In this document: piece after piece, positions 10,996 through 23,343 of the stretch
Numbering within the stretch: the first letter of the stretch is position 1
How the letters are laid out: each line of letters starts with the position of its first letter
Source of the DNA: Streblospio benedicti
Taxonomy: Eukaryota > Annelida > Polychaeta > Spionida > Spionidae
Reading direction: 5' to 3'
Assembly (NCBI GenBank): GCA_019095985.1
Contig: CM032663.1
Span: forward strand, 34,079,411 to 34,143,410
Length of the DNA stretch: 64,000 nucleotides
The notes under the pieces: generated by a model
What the model was told of the DNA's origin: nothing
Databases searched by the model: none
What the model saw: the letters and a program-made list of their open reading frames with translations, nothing else
Program-made: the position numbers and the translations under genes

Positions 10996-12545
10996 AGTCA
11001 CCACTTGGAACGTATTGCATATGGACTACAATGGCTCGTATGTTGGTGCATCATGACTATTGGTTGGTTTTAGACTTGTTACCACAGGTCACATTGTTAC
11101 AGCTAGAGTATTCAAATTCAGTGTTCAAGTTTTAAGTAGGAACCAGTGGGCAGCTATTCCTTATGAGTTACAGTGATTCATATAAGGATGCGTTATAGCT
11201 ATTATTTAGTCGCCGGCTTGGCAAACAATGTACAGGTCACAGTGTTAATGCTAGAGTGCTCAAATTGGATTCGTAAGTTAGAAATAGTGACCATTCAGCA
11301 CCAATTTCATATGGACCATAAAAACCCAAATGTGGGTTCGTTTTATCCTATATTGTACATGGCTCGTTATCAATCTACAAATCAGACCATTATACATGTA
11401 GCTAGCGTTCTCAATATCGGTACATGTATGTATGTTGGTGAATACTCGCATTACACAACGACCACAATGATCTTTATTTGTTTGCATTGTGTCTGTCATT
11501 TGATCTCGCCATAAACACTGGTTTGTCACTTTGAATGACACGTTTCATGACATAATAAACATATCGTTATAATATATTGCCTAGTCTCTTAACAAGATGC
11601 TTAGGTACATTGTCGAAACATTAAAGGCAGTATTAACTTATGTTGCAGGAATAATGGTCACCGTGAGAAAAACTTTCAAAATGTAACACTCAAAAATCAA
11701 GATGGCGGAGAAGGAACTACCTACATTTGATCGTACTTATGAGAACCTGTTGGGCCATGGCAGCTTTGCTACTGTATACAAGGCTAGATATAAGGGGAAG
11801 ATGTGGCCGTTAAAGTCATCAACCGTCACATGATACCAGAGGACGACAGACAAAAGGTGTTTGACAGCGAGATTGTGACTTTCGCGAAGAACATTAGACA
11901 CCCAAATGTCATCGAAATCTTTGACTATGAAGATCGGTATCCAGGTTTTCCTGAGGTTTGGATCGTGATGGAGAAGTGTCATTACAGTCTGGACAAATAC
12001 ATAGAAAAGGAACAGCCAAATGGTTTGCAAATAGTGGATATATTAAAACAAGGGTCGCATGGACTAGCATTTTTGCATTCCAATAACATTGTTTATCGTG
12101 ATGTGAAACCTAATAATTTTCTAATAAAGACCGCCGGAAGTGGAATATTGGTGAAAATAGCCGATTTTAGCATATCAAAGGATCTAGATCCTTTGACAAA
12201 AAGCACCATGATGAGCGTCCATGGCAACCGGTTCTGGATCGCACCAGAGCTTTTCGATGAAAACTCTGAAAAAGCAGAGACTGCGCCACATAAGCGATCC
12301 ATTGATGTGTTTAGTTTTGGCCTGGTTATTGTATTTGCCTGCATGAAGAATGCAGGAAGACGACACTTGTTTTCTCGCAGGATCTATATTGGAGAATATG
12401 TCCAATCAGGCAAGGACATTTTTCTACAACTGAGTGATAATTGGCAATCCGTCTACCTGAAGGTGAGTTTTGAGACTCTGTTGAGGCAGATGTTATCTGT
12501 GGAACCATGTGATCGCCCTCCCATGCACGACGTTGTTGATAGAAT
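10996..12545 (+). repeat. Left arm of an inverted duplication (5' flank plus kinase domain of kinase 2)
   Basis: This segment is nearly identical to the reverse complement of 25838-27385. Matching landmarks include CACCACTTGGAA-GTATTGCATATGG at the outer end and the whole kinase region. At about 12545, in the codons after VVD, similarity stops abruptly and the linkers differ. The outer limit cannot be seen because the partner arm runs into the 27386 gap. Confidence 0.85.
11575..11701 (+). promoter_or_regulatory. 5' flank of kinase 2, conserved with kinase 1
   Basis: Aligns with 1186-1311. It keeps ATATTGCCTA, ACATTAAAGGCAG, TTGCAGGAATAATGGTCACC and the AAATCAAGATGGCGGAG start context. Probably promoter or 5' UTR; TTGCAG may be an acceptor. 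Confidence 0.45.
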
Positions 12546-14244
12546 TCCTAGTGATATGCACACGCGACAGAAGTGTTCTGCTTATCCCGAAAATTTGGAA
12601 TCTAATAATATCACCGTACAGCCTGACTTGAAAGCCTGGCAATCAAGTCACAACCCTTCACACGTCGCAAACTCCACATGGTCATCTGGTAATGCAGATT
12701 GGAATCGTTCATTGTCACCACTAACACCTGTTTCACTCGCAGCAAACGCAGTTTTGTCACCGACCACTAACTATTCATCATCCAGTAATATTCCTTTGCA
12801 TTCTATACCTACTGAGTGGCTACCCACAACACCTGCGTCTCAATCAGATAATTCACTGTGGACGCCAGTGTGGCCACCCTCGACGTCTGAACCGATCAAT
12901 TATACATCACCAGCCATTCATGGAAACAGAACATCATTGACAGTATCGACCTCATCTCATAGAGATTTTGCGTATATCACCCCTACATTAGATACAACCA
13001 GCACTTCCATACCATCTGTCACCGGTTCTTTGCAGTTACCGTCTGTGGAATGGCCCAGTATACCACAAGATTGGCCCCAAAGTTCAACTGGTGATTCGTC
13101 AGCTGGTACCCAGTTGTCATCTTTTTCTGGGCATATGTCACCGTCTGCTGTGGCTATATCGGATTCTGTCACTCTTGTGAATGATTGGATGGCTAATTTT
13201 ACTGCACCATCCATGAATTCTGACTCTTCTACCTCAAGTTCAGATTCTGAATCACATAATTCTGAAACAAATGATTCTGAATCTATTAAGGATTATGAGT
13301 TATTATCAAAGACAAATAAGCCGCTACAAGACATCGAAGACTTTGTCAGTCAGGAAAAGTTCAGTAACGGTTTAGCATCAATGCCAATGATTGGCGCCAG
13401 GAAAGCCGATAAACTAATCCAATTTACGCACATCGCGTCACACAGACTAGGTTTCAAAGCCAACACGTATGTTGGAATAGGAGGAGCTGACTATGTATTT
13501 CTGTCTTGCGAGGAGAGCAACACATTCAGTCTGTGCACACTGCACGGGCCCAGTTACCAACAGCTGTGGAGGAAACCGTTGCCCACGGAAATGGACTGTA
13601 AATACATCAAATACGTGGCTAATGATAGAATCATCATGCGTGATTGGAGAGACAAGAACCCCACCCTTTGCTGGAATATGACGCTCTCCCTTGTTCACCA
13701 GCATATGGTGGTCGACAACTGGCCCTTGGTAGGTGTGCTGCCACCCCACACAATGGTCTACTGCACGGAACCACACGGTCTTAAATTCTCACAGCTTTGC
13801 ATACATGGTCACGATGGACCGGCGGCAATTCCAATGACACTCAACCTTCCACCACCTAGACATTGGATCGATGGCATATCCGTGTGTAGGAATCCCAAAA
13901 CACAGTGGATTGCTGTGTGTGAGTACAAGTCGGGGGCATTGGACATTTTTGACGAATCTGGACACCATCGGCAATACGTGAAGCTTGACTTTGCCCCTGC
14001 TGCTTGGAATGCAATATGCTGCACCGAAGACTACTTGATCATCAACGCGGTGGCCAGTACAGACCTCAACGTGTACACGTGGACAGGAGTAGGTGCTGCT
14101 TACCGACGGGTGCAGGACATGGTGCCTATAGACAGCAAAGAGAGCAAGGTTTGCGGAATAGGAATGAGTACGGGCAATGTGATGCATGTGGCTATGCGGA
14201 ATGCAAACCATGTCACATCGTTGCATGCTTTTAGAATGGAGTGA
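11702..14244 (+). CDS. Kinase 2: IRE1-like kinase, Trp-motif linker, NHL/WD-like propeller; frame disrupted in the N-lobe
   Basis: The ATG at 11702 starts MAEKELPTFDRTYENLLGHG, clearly the glycine-loop region. A GGGG run at 11794-11797, where kinase 1 has GGGGG, throws the frame. The rest is open from 11803 (VAVKVINRH) to the TGA at 14244. The kinase domain has the VAVK lysine, YRDVKPNN with catalytic Asp kept, and DFS instead of DFG. A disordered Ser/Thr/Pro/Trp linker of roughly 280 residues follows, with motifs WPSIPQDWPQSST and SLWTPVWPPST and an SDSE-rich acidic patch. The C-terminal ~270 residues form a propeller with GISVCRNPKTQWIAV...DIFD, like an NHL blade. Either a recently disabled gene or a base error. 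AATAAA lies at 14631-14636. Confidence 0.75.
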
Positions 14245-15839
14245 CATACATGCACATCTACATATGTACACATGTACATGCACATATTGGATACTGCTGT
14301 ATTAGCGATCATTGTACACTCACAGAGTTCATCATAATATACACAAGCAATGATTAGATGACCTCCAATCGCTGATGATAATCTAAAAAATGTGAAAGAA
14401 TTACAATGTGTTCGCCTGTGGGGCATTTTAGTTAATGTGCTTATAGTCAACAATTGATGGACGGACTGGTCAATGTTTTCAAAAAATACGGCCCACAGTG
14501 CAGCTGATTAACTCCATTAAATTCATACAAGTGTAGATACAAATATCTGCGCGTGTGATCATTATAGAAAACTTCGGCTTAGTAATAATTATATTCAAAA
14601 CAGTACCAACTGTGATGACGTTGTGTTACAAATAAATATGTTACTTATCCATAACCTGCCAAAACCATCAACCAAACTAGTCCGCACCAGTTGCCCAATG
14701 GTTGCCCGTAAAGAGCGGCAGCCACTACCATTATTGATATACCATAAAACAATAATAACATTATGGTGTGAATCTACTACTTGATGGCATACCATATTAC
14801 TGGAAACATGTATTGAATACATGGCGGCAAAGGGAAAAGTTTTCTTGCCAAACTGGGAGTTCATCCGGCATACATTTTGAGGGCAATGCCCTCTAGTTTG
14901 GTTGATGATGTATGAGGTCATACCCTATACAACCATCCAAGTTCCCACCCTCGCGTAACAGCCCTACCCCTCGTTTACTTAAATATCCTTAAGAATCATG
15001 TAGTAACTGATCTATCGTGTAACAGCCCTTTTTTCAATTTCAATCTATAGCCCCTGGGCGTTGGGTGGTCATATATGGTAGATGGTGATGACAGTTTAAT
15101 ACTTACAATGTATCTTATATTGTTTGTTTCGTTTTATTATTTAACGTGATATTTTACATGTAGAAGACATAGAACAAATAAAAAAGTACAAAATATAGCA
15201 AAACTTCCTATGTTTATCAGTCATCTAGTATTCCAATAGTACACATGTATTATGTCGACATATTTTAATCTATATTTTAATCTAGGAAATTTGATTACAT
15301 TACACTATATATAAATAGAACAAAAATAGCAGCAAAAATATATCAAAATGGAGATATATGAATAACATATGTGAACATTTTATCATTTCGGACTTTCCAA
15401 GCAACCTGAATAGAATGAGATAACATTTTCCACATTACGTTCATTAAAAGGTCAACCACCAATTAAGAGCCACATCATATATATTTAACATGAATCAGCT
15501 AATATCTAATATACACACATATTGCATGTACAACATTGTACATGTTACGTACATAAGTAAGAAATCTATAGTTTTGATTAATTTGAATCAATTGAGACTA
15601 AAGCAACTGGAGTTTTTATTGCTAGCGTTCAGAAAAACGTTAAAAATATACCACAACACGACATATAAAGATTCCATCAATTTGTATGCCTTTTTATGTA
15701 ATCTAAAATGTAAATTTTTGTGCACAGGTATATATAGACACTTCGAAATTCTACCTAACAAATTGATAACGTAGATCAGATTCTGCCGATGAGGGAACGC
15801 GTGCGAACATCTTAAATGTCTCCTCAAGCCACAAAATAC
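14245..15839. other. Intergenic DNA after kinase 2
   Basis: AT-rich. Contains the AATAAA at 14631 that could end kinase 2. No other gene is supported. Confidence 0.45.
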
Positions 15840-16185
15840 GCCTATTCCTGAACACTATCAGTGTCCGTATATGACAATGGCACCACTTCGACTGAGTAAT
15901 AACCCAGGCCAGTCATTAATCACATATATCACACGTAACATCCATTCATTGACAAAAATTATATCTCATACTTATTTAATATCAATACACGTACAGTTCT
16001 TTATACCCGCTTTATTATCCAATCCAGAGACCTACATATTTTATTTTAAAATTTCTAAAATCATTCAGTTTAACGTTTCGACAATAATTGGATAATAGCG
16101 GGTATAGCAACCATTAATATCAAATAAGTATGAGAGAACTACTGGCTCAATATTAAACCTTGCAAATTTGAAATCCTCAGTAAAA
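15840..16185 (-). repeat. Copy of the sequence at the 3' end of the adhesion-GPCR gene, interrupted by a fold-back element
   Basis: The stretch from CTATTCCTGAACACTATCAG through AGTAATAACC-AGGCCAGTCATTAATCACATATATCACACG matches 30288-30410. After an inserted hairpin element, GAAATCCTCAGT matches 30426-30437, just downstream of the receptor stop codon. This may be a dispersed repeat, or the 3' UTR of a second receptor copy that enters the gap at 16224. Confidence 0.6.
15961..16137. repeat. Fold-back MITE-like element
   Basis: The left arm contains CTCATACTTATTTAATATCA and, inward, TATACCCGCTTTATTATCCAAT. The right arm contains their complements ATTGGATAATAGCGGGTATA and TGATATTAAATAAGTATGAG (with slight differences). 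The copy at 30410 lacks this insert, so the empty site is visible in the same window. Confidence 0.7.
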
Positions 16186-16223
16186 AACTCCTTACCCATT
16201 TTCCCTGACGGTTTTAAGGTCTC

Positions 16224-16323
16224 NNNNNNNNNNNNNNNNNNNNNNNNNNNNNNNNNNNNNNNNNNNNNNNNNNNNNNNNNNNNNNNNNNNNNNNNNNNNN
16301 NNNNNNNNNNNNNNNNNNNNNNN
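16224..16323. other. Assembly gap, 100 N
   Basis: Exactly 100 N, a placeholder size. The true length is unknown. Confidence 0.99.
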
Positions 16324-16830
16324 ATTTTGGGGTTCTTTTAAAGAACCCCCGAGCTTCCTATTTTTCATTTTTTAAAAGTGGGCAATGAAAAAAACGTTTA
16401 AAAAATTTCGTTAAAATCGCCCAAAATTTTGGAATATGGCGAAAAGGAAAAGTGCGTTTTTGGGTTGGGGGCGTGCTATTATTCTTCTTCTTTCGGCCTT
16501 TCCGCTTAATATTGGTTTTGGAAAAAATTTTTTTAAAAATTTTTTTTTCATTTCCCATCAAAAAAAATCTGCTGCAGTTGGGGGTGGGTGTGGTGTTTAG
16601 GGGGAACCCCTACATTCCCCAAAACAATTTCAAAGGGGCAATAAAAACAAAAAACCAAAATCCCCCAAATATTAACAAACTGATTAAAGGGCATTTTTAC
16701 ATTGACAGGGGGGCCCATTGCCCTTTTTTCCCCATACACAAAAAGGGCCCATAACAAATTTTTTAAATTTTTTCCTTTTTTTTCCCCATCAATAAACATG
16801 CCCAGGGATTGTTTTGGGGGGGGCTACCCC
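16324..16830. other. Low-complexity, probably low-quality sequence beside the gap
   Basis: Dense homopolymers of A, T, C and G, such as TTTTTTTAAAAATTTTTTTTTC and GGGGGGGGCTACCCCCC, unlike any other part of the window. The composition suggests an uncorrected read end next to the gap. Open frames here should not be believed. Confidence 0.6.
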
Positions 16831-17287
16831 CCACTACCACCACTACCACCACTACCACCACTACCACCACTACCACCACCACTACCCCCACTACCCCCAC
16901 CACCCACTACCACTACTACTACCCACTACCACCACTACCACCACTACCCCCACTACCACCACTACCACCACTACCCCACTACCACCACTACCCCCACTAC
17001 CCCCACTACCCCCACTACCACCACTACCACCACTACCACCACTACCCCCACTACCCCCACTACCACCACTACCACCACTACCACCACTACCACCACTACC
17101 ACCACTACCCCCACTACCACCACTACCACCACTACCACCACTACCACCCCCCACTACCACCACTACCCCCACTACCACCACTACCACCCACTACCCCCAC
17201 TACCACCACTACCACCACTACCACCACTACCACTCACCCCCACCACCACCACTACCCCACTACCACCACTACCACTACCACCACTAC
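16831..17287. repeat. CCACTA/ACC-type microsatellite, about 450 bp
   Basis: Imperfect tandem units of CCACTACCA and CCCCCACTA. On the minus strand this reads GGTAGTGGT and joins the 3' end of the LINE fragment directly, so it is probably the element's expanded tail. Frames through it give Ser-Gly-Gly, Thr or Val runs that are artefacts. Confidence 0.9.
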
Positions 17288-17945
17288 CATCAGCGTCTTG
17301 ATTTCTGTGGTACTGGTGAGCCCAGTGTCCCTTTTCAGCGTGTCAATGTACGTTGCTTGAGGTCTTCCTCTGGACTTATTTCCATGTGTCGGTTCCCACA
17401 GAATCATCTCGCTGGCGGTGACCTCTGGGTGTCTCACACAATGTCCAGCTAGTCTCATTCGTCTCTGCCTGATGGTGTCCGACAGTCGTGGAAGATAACC
17501 ATATAGTTCAGGGCTTCTCACATGGTCTACCCATGAAACATTGAGGGCGGCTCTTAGCATACAGGTGTATACCCCGTCCAGCGCTTTCTCATCCTTGGCA
17601 GTGAGGGTCCAGGCTTCACATCCATAAAGCAGCACACTTTCCACAGTGGTGACAAACAGTCTTCGCTTGAGGTGTCATTCATCCCTGACTTCCACACTCT
17701 GCTCATGCTGTGCAGTGCAGACCATGCATGAGCTCTCCTGACCCTGATATCGTTCTGAGTTGAGGCTATCCAGGCACCCAGGTAGTTGAAGTCTTTGACA
17801 ACTTCTAGAACAGTTCCGTCAAGGGTTCTGATCTCTGGGTTCTCCACATTTTCAGCCATGACCTTAGTCTTCTTGGTATTCATGCCAAGACCAATTTGTT
17901 GGAATATTTGGTCATAAATCACATCATATCTATTACCCTTGAAAC
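17288..17945 (-). mobile_element. LINE fragment (RTE-like or related), reverse-transcriptase C-terminal part
   Basis: Minus-strand frames read LGMNTKKTKVMAENV, then KDFNYLGAWIASTQNDI, then after a frameshift near 17680 ESVLLYGCEAWTLT, RRMRLAGHCVRH, WEPTHGNKSRGRP and YIDTLKRDTGL. These are hallmarks of the thumb and C-terminal region of many invertebrate LINE ORF2 proteins. The YADD palm is missing, so the copy is 5' truncated. The 3' end runs straight into the microsatellite at 16831-17287, which fits elements that end in short tandem repeats. Non-functional. Confidence 0.85.
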
Positions 17946-18426
17946 GCAACTTTTGTATGACACAACCTGACATAGTTGACAGGGGGGAGGATGTCATGAA
18001 GTTGACGGCAGCTGATGGGTGGGGGGGGGGTCAGAAAGTGCCAAAATGTGACCGCTCCCTCACCATGGTTTAGCAGCTGACGTCAGCAGTCAGACTTCCG
18101 CGGCCTCACTGTATGTTACGCTCATTGATGACTGGACTGAGCCACTCAGCTGTAATTGTCCACCCTGAATGGAGCAAACTAATGAGCTATGATTGTGAAG
18201 CTGTTGTCAAAGTCGCCCTCATTGGTCAGTCGGTCTACGGGAATCTCTTGACCACTGACCACTCAGTGTTACAATATCTCCCTGAGGGTGGAGTTTTGTC
18301 CTATAACTGGAAGAATTTGCCGTCAAAGCAAATGTATAACTCATTTTTCTTGCTCGGTCGTGACTCAATTAAAAAGTTTCTGATGACTTGTGAATTTGAT
18401 AATAAATCCTGAAATAGATGAGGGGT

Positions 18427-18597
18427 CTAGTTGCAGTAGCACTTCCCTATTAGGACCACCTTCGGGACTAGAGTTAGGTGATCTCAATAGAGAGGTGGTC
18501 TTTGTATGGAAGTTCATTTTGGTAGCTTTGTGAAGGTTTAGGGGCGTGAAAAGTGGTCTTATTATAGAGGTGGTCTCAATGGAGGTTCTAATGTACT
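18427..18597. repeat. Dispersed inverted-end repeat, copy 1
   Basis: Contains GAGGTGGTCT, TTATAGAGGTGGTCTCAATGGAGGTTCTAATGTAC and similar phrases. The end reads, in complement, GTACATTAGAACCTCCATTGAGA. A related sequence occurs at 18976-19135, and weaker echoes occur near 39595, 60300 and 61430. The shared AGAACCTC...GAGGTTCT ends suggest a non-autonomous DNA transposon family. Confidence 0.5.
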
Positions 18598-18975
18598 TTT
18601 GGTTTTTGACTGGCCAGCAATAAACCTCTGGGTTTATAGAATAGAATGTCGATTTTGATCAAATGCATGTACTTCAGTAGAATGTTTTAACAGCATTTTC
18701 CTTTACATATCATGTCTTTCACTACCACTGAGTTATACATTCGAAAAACCAACAATATAAATTATTTTATTTTAATTTTAAAATAAGCTTTTCATCTCTA
18801 GAGAGACCTCAGTTTTCATTATAACTTACACTTTCTAATGATTATCATTGCTGCCTTTACAGGAAACTGCTCACTAAACTTGGGTTATTTTTAGCCACCC
18901 ATAAAACCACCATCAAATGTGCCATAAATACAGCGAGTCAGTGACACGAGTTTTCCTCTCAAGGTCATCCGAGTA

Positions 18976-19135
18976 TACAGTAGAACCTCTGTATCAAGAC
19001 AACCCCAGGACTGGCCTCTAGTGGTCTAAATACAGAGGTGGTGTCCTATGGAGGTTCTGAGTGGTCAGTTTATGAAGGTTTACGCCTGTGTGACATGTTC
19101 CTATTATAGAGGTGGTCCCAATACAGAGAGGTGGG
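18976..19135. repeat. Dispersed inverted-end repeat, copy 2
   Basis: Begins ACAGTAGAACCTCTGTATC and contains TATGGAGGTTCTGAGTGG, GAAGGTTTACGCC and TTATAGAGGTGGTCCCAATA. This is the same family as 18427-18597. Confidence 0.5.
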
Positions 19136-19575
19136 GTCATGTATACGATTTCGGTAGAGGCAAAATTAACATTGACTGAATTTTTTTTTATTGTCTTTTG
19201 TATGATCTTTTGTATGGTCCATAAACCAAATTCTATTCCCGAAACCTTTAAAGTGTTATACATTTTTAAAAAGGGAAACGAATGTACTTTAATACTAAAA
19301 TAAAAAACAAGAACATTTTAAGAATTTTTTTACCTCCAAATTCTTTTATCTCCAGAAAGTCTCCCTAACAATTTTCCAGCAAATGTAACTGCAAAAACAA
19401 CTGCATTTGTTTCATAACTGTCGATGTATTAAAAGAGATGATCATTTCAAGTACTGTGTCTGTGTTCTCTAAAATGTTTACGTACAATTCAATCTTTTGA
19501 GATTACAAATGATAAATGTATTCTGTTGTATTCGCCGCGCATGAACTCTTTGCATTGTGGTGTATATAAACAAAT

Positions 19576-19745
19576 TACAGTGAAAATCCTCAACATTCGA
19601 ACAAATTTGCAGTCAAAAATCCTTCCTTTGTAGAGGGTTTCCTTTGAGGCCATCATTTACTTATATTATTATAATAATGTAGGATGAAAACTTTTATTCA
19701 GTTTTCCTTTGTTTACTCTTCCTTTGTTGAGGATATTCACTGTAC
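19576..19745. repeat. MITE-like element with terminal inverted repeats
   Basis: The left end reads TACAGTGAAAATCCTCAAC. The complement of the right end reads TACAGTGAATATCCTCAAC. About 170 bp in all, with no coding capacity. Confidence 0.7.
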
Positions 19746-21722
<1,977 letters not shown>

Positions 21723-21789
21723 GATGTTATTGCTCAACATCATATTTTTATGTGTATTTAGAGTACTTTAGGAAGTGTAGACAAACCCT

Positions 21790-22305
21790 CAAATTTCGCC
21801 ATGACTCAAAAACATGTTATTGGACACCAAAATCATACTTGTGTCATCAATGGTTAAATAGTTCAAAGCAATCACAGAATATTTACACATCTCAGTGGCA
21901 GCCATCTTGGATTTTTCTATATCTATTTGAGCAATGTAACTTTTATTGCTGGATTTAGATTCTATGACCCCAAAAACATATAGTTAGGCACCAAAATCAC
22001 AGATGTATCATTAATATTCAAAATGTTATTAGCAAGAACGTATTTTTACGTAAAATGAATATTGAAAAAAAGATATAAATGCATTCCAATATAGCTAGAA
22101 TGGCTAGACACAGATTTATTAACAAATAACACATACTTATAGACTCAAAAATCACTTTTCTAGTAGCTATATTGAAGGAGAGATGGCCATTATAAGGTTT
22201 TGGCGGCCATTTTGGATATTATCGTGAATAAAAAAAAGCTCAAGGGTGAGAACTTCACACCCACCTGAACTCATTATATAGACCCTCTAGATGAATTTAT
22301 GGTAA
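21790..22305. repeat. Dispersed repeat, copy A
   Basis: Shared with 28380-29060. Common phrases include CAGTGGCAGCCATCTTGGATT, TAACTTTTATTGCT, GATTCTATGACCCCAAAAAC, ATCATTAAT and CTCAAGGGTGAGAACTTCAC, ending at ATATAGACCCTCTAGATGAAT. The inner CCATCTTGGATT phrase recurs at ~180-bp spacing. No coding capacity. Confidence 0.8.
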
Positions 22306-23343
22306 TTTATTCAATCGTTTTACTCTTATGATTTTTATTCTAGAAATGACTGTATTTTATTTGCATTTCATAACGCTAAACCATGTATCTAGTTTTCAAT
22401 TAAACTGGTGATTAATAATACCAGTAAGGCTGAAAATATTATAACAAAACGCGGTTTCATGCATGTCAAACTGTCACTTTCCCATACATATAGATCTATG
22501 TCATACGTGCCAAAAATGATTTACATTTATGTACGTGTTTGATGCGTGCAAATGTTGATGCCAATACCCTGAGCCAACACCACTATGCACCTTCATATTT
22601 AAAACATGTTCGCAGATCAACCAATCATAATTGCTCATTATGTATGTGCATTGTAGACACACTACCTACCATAGACTGTCCTATAATTAGATTTGGTGTT
22701 TAAATACGTAGTTTTAATGGGCTTATGTTCTGGTAAATGACTAACCTCGGCCATTTACACAAAGAGCATCACGTTAGACTATCTCTGATTTACATTTATT
22801 AACGTTCCCATTCATATTCGCAAATACGTGTACGACATATTAAACGTAACGATGTTGAATTAATATTCTACATTTTTACAGTACTTTGCAAATTATAAGC
22901 AAAAATACGTGGGTTGTGAAACATGGTCTGGACTATAATGATATTGACTTCAACAAGCTCCCTTTTAGTCTACGCCAAACGTGATAAATTTCATTAGAAT
23001 CGTTGTGACAAAAAGGTTGTTTCATTATCGTGAACTCTTTAGCTATATTATCATAGCTCGCCTTTGGGAATTATACAAAAATAGAATATTTTGATCATTG
23101 TGTTGTCGACACGTGCAATTATGACAAAGTATAAACATATTTCAAGCCTAAAATGAAAACTGAAGCATTTGCTTTAATATTCAAATTTCAATTAAATGGA
23201 CACGCTTTTTCAATCTCAAATAACTAATTTCTATTTAATAGTACACCTACACACATAGTCAATAGAATTCCATCACAACTTATAAAACAAACTCTAGTAA
23301 GTGTCACAGTCGCCACTGGAAAAAAAAACATTGATAGGTCCAT
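22306..23343. other. Intergenic DNA downstream of kinase 3
   Basis: AT-rich, no gene recognised. The poly(A) signal of kinase 3 may overlap its own stop codon (ATGAAATAAATGG on the minus strand). Confidence 0.4.

Noticed and set aside
16702-17452. Long open frames of Thr/Pro/His-rich or Gly-Ser-Gly protein
   Set aside because: They are translations of the CCACTA-type microsatellite and exist in several frames and on both strands.
18113-18412. 99-residue plus-strand frame with VKVALIGQSVYG
   Set aside because: The short phrase recalls the start of 10-formyl-THF dehydrogenase, but the rest does not follow. Too weak to call a gene or pseudogene.
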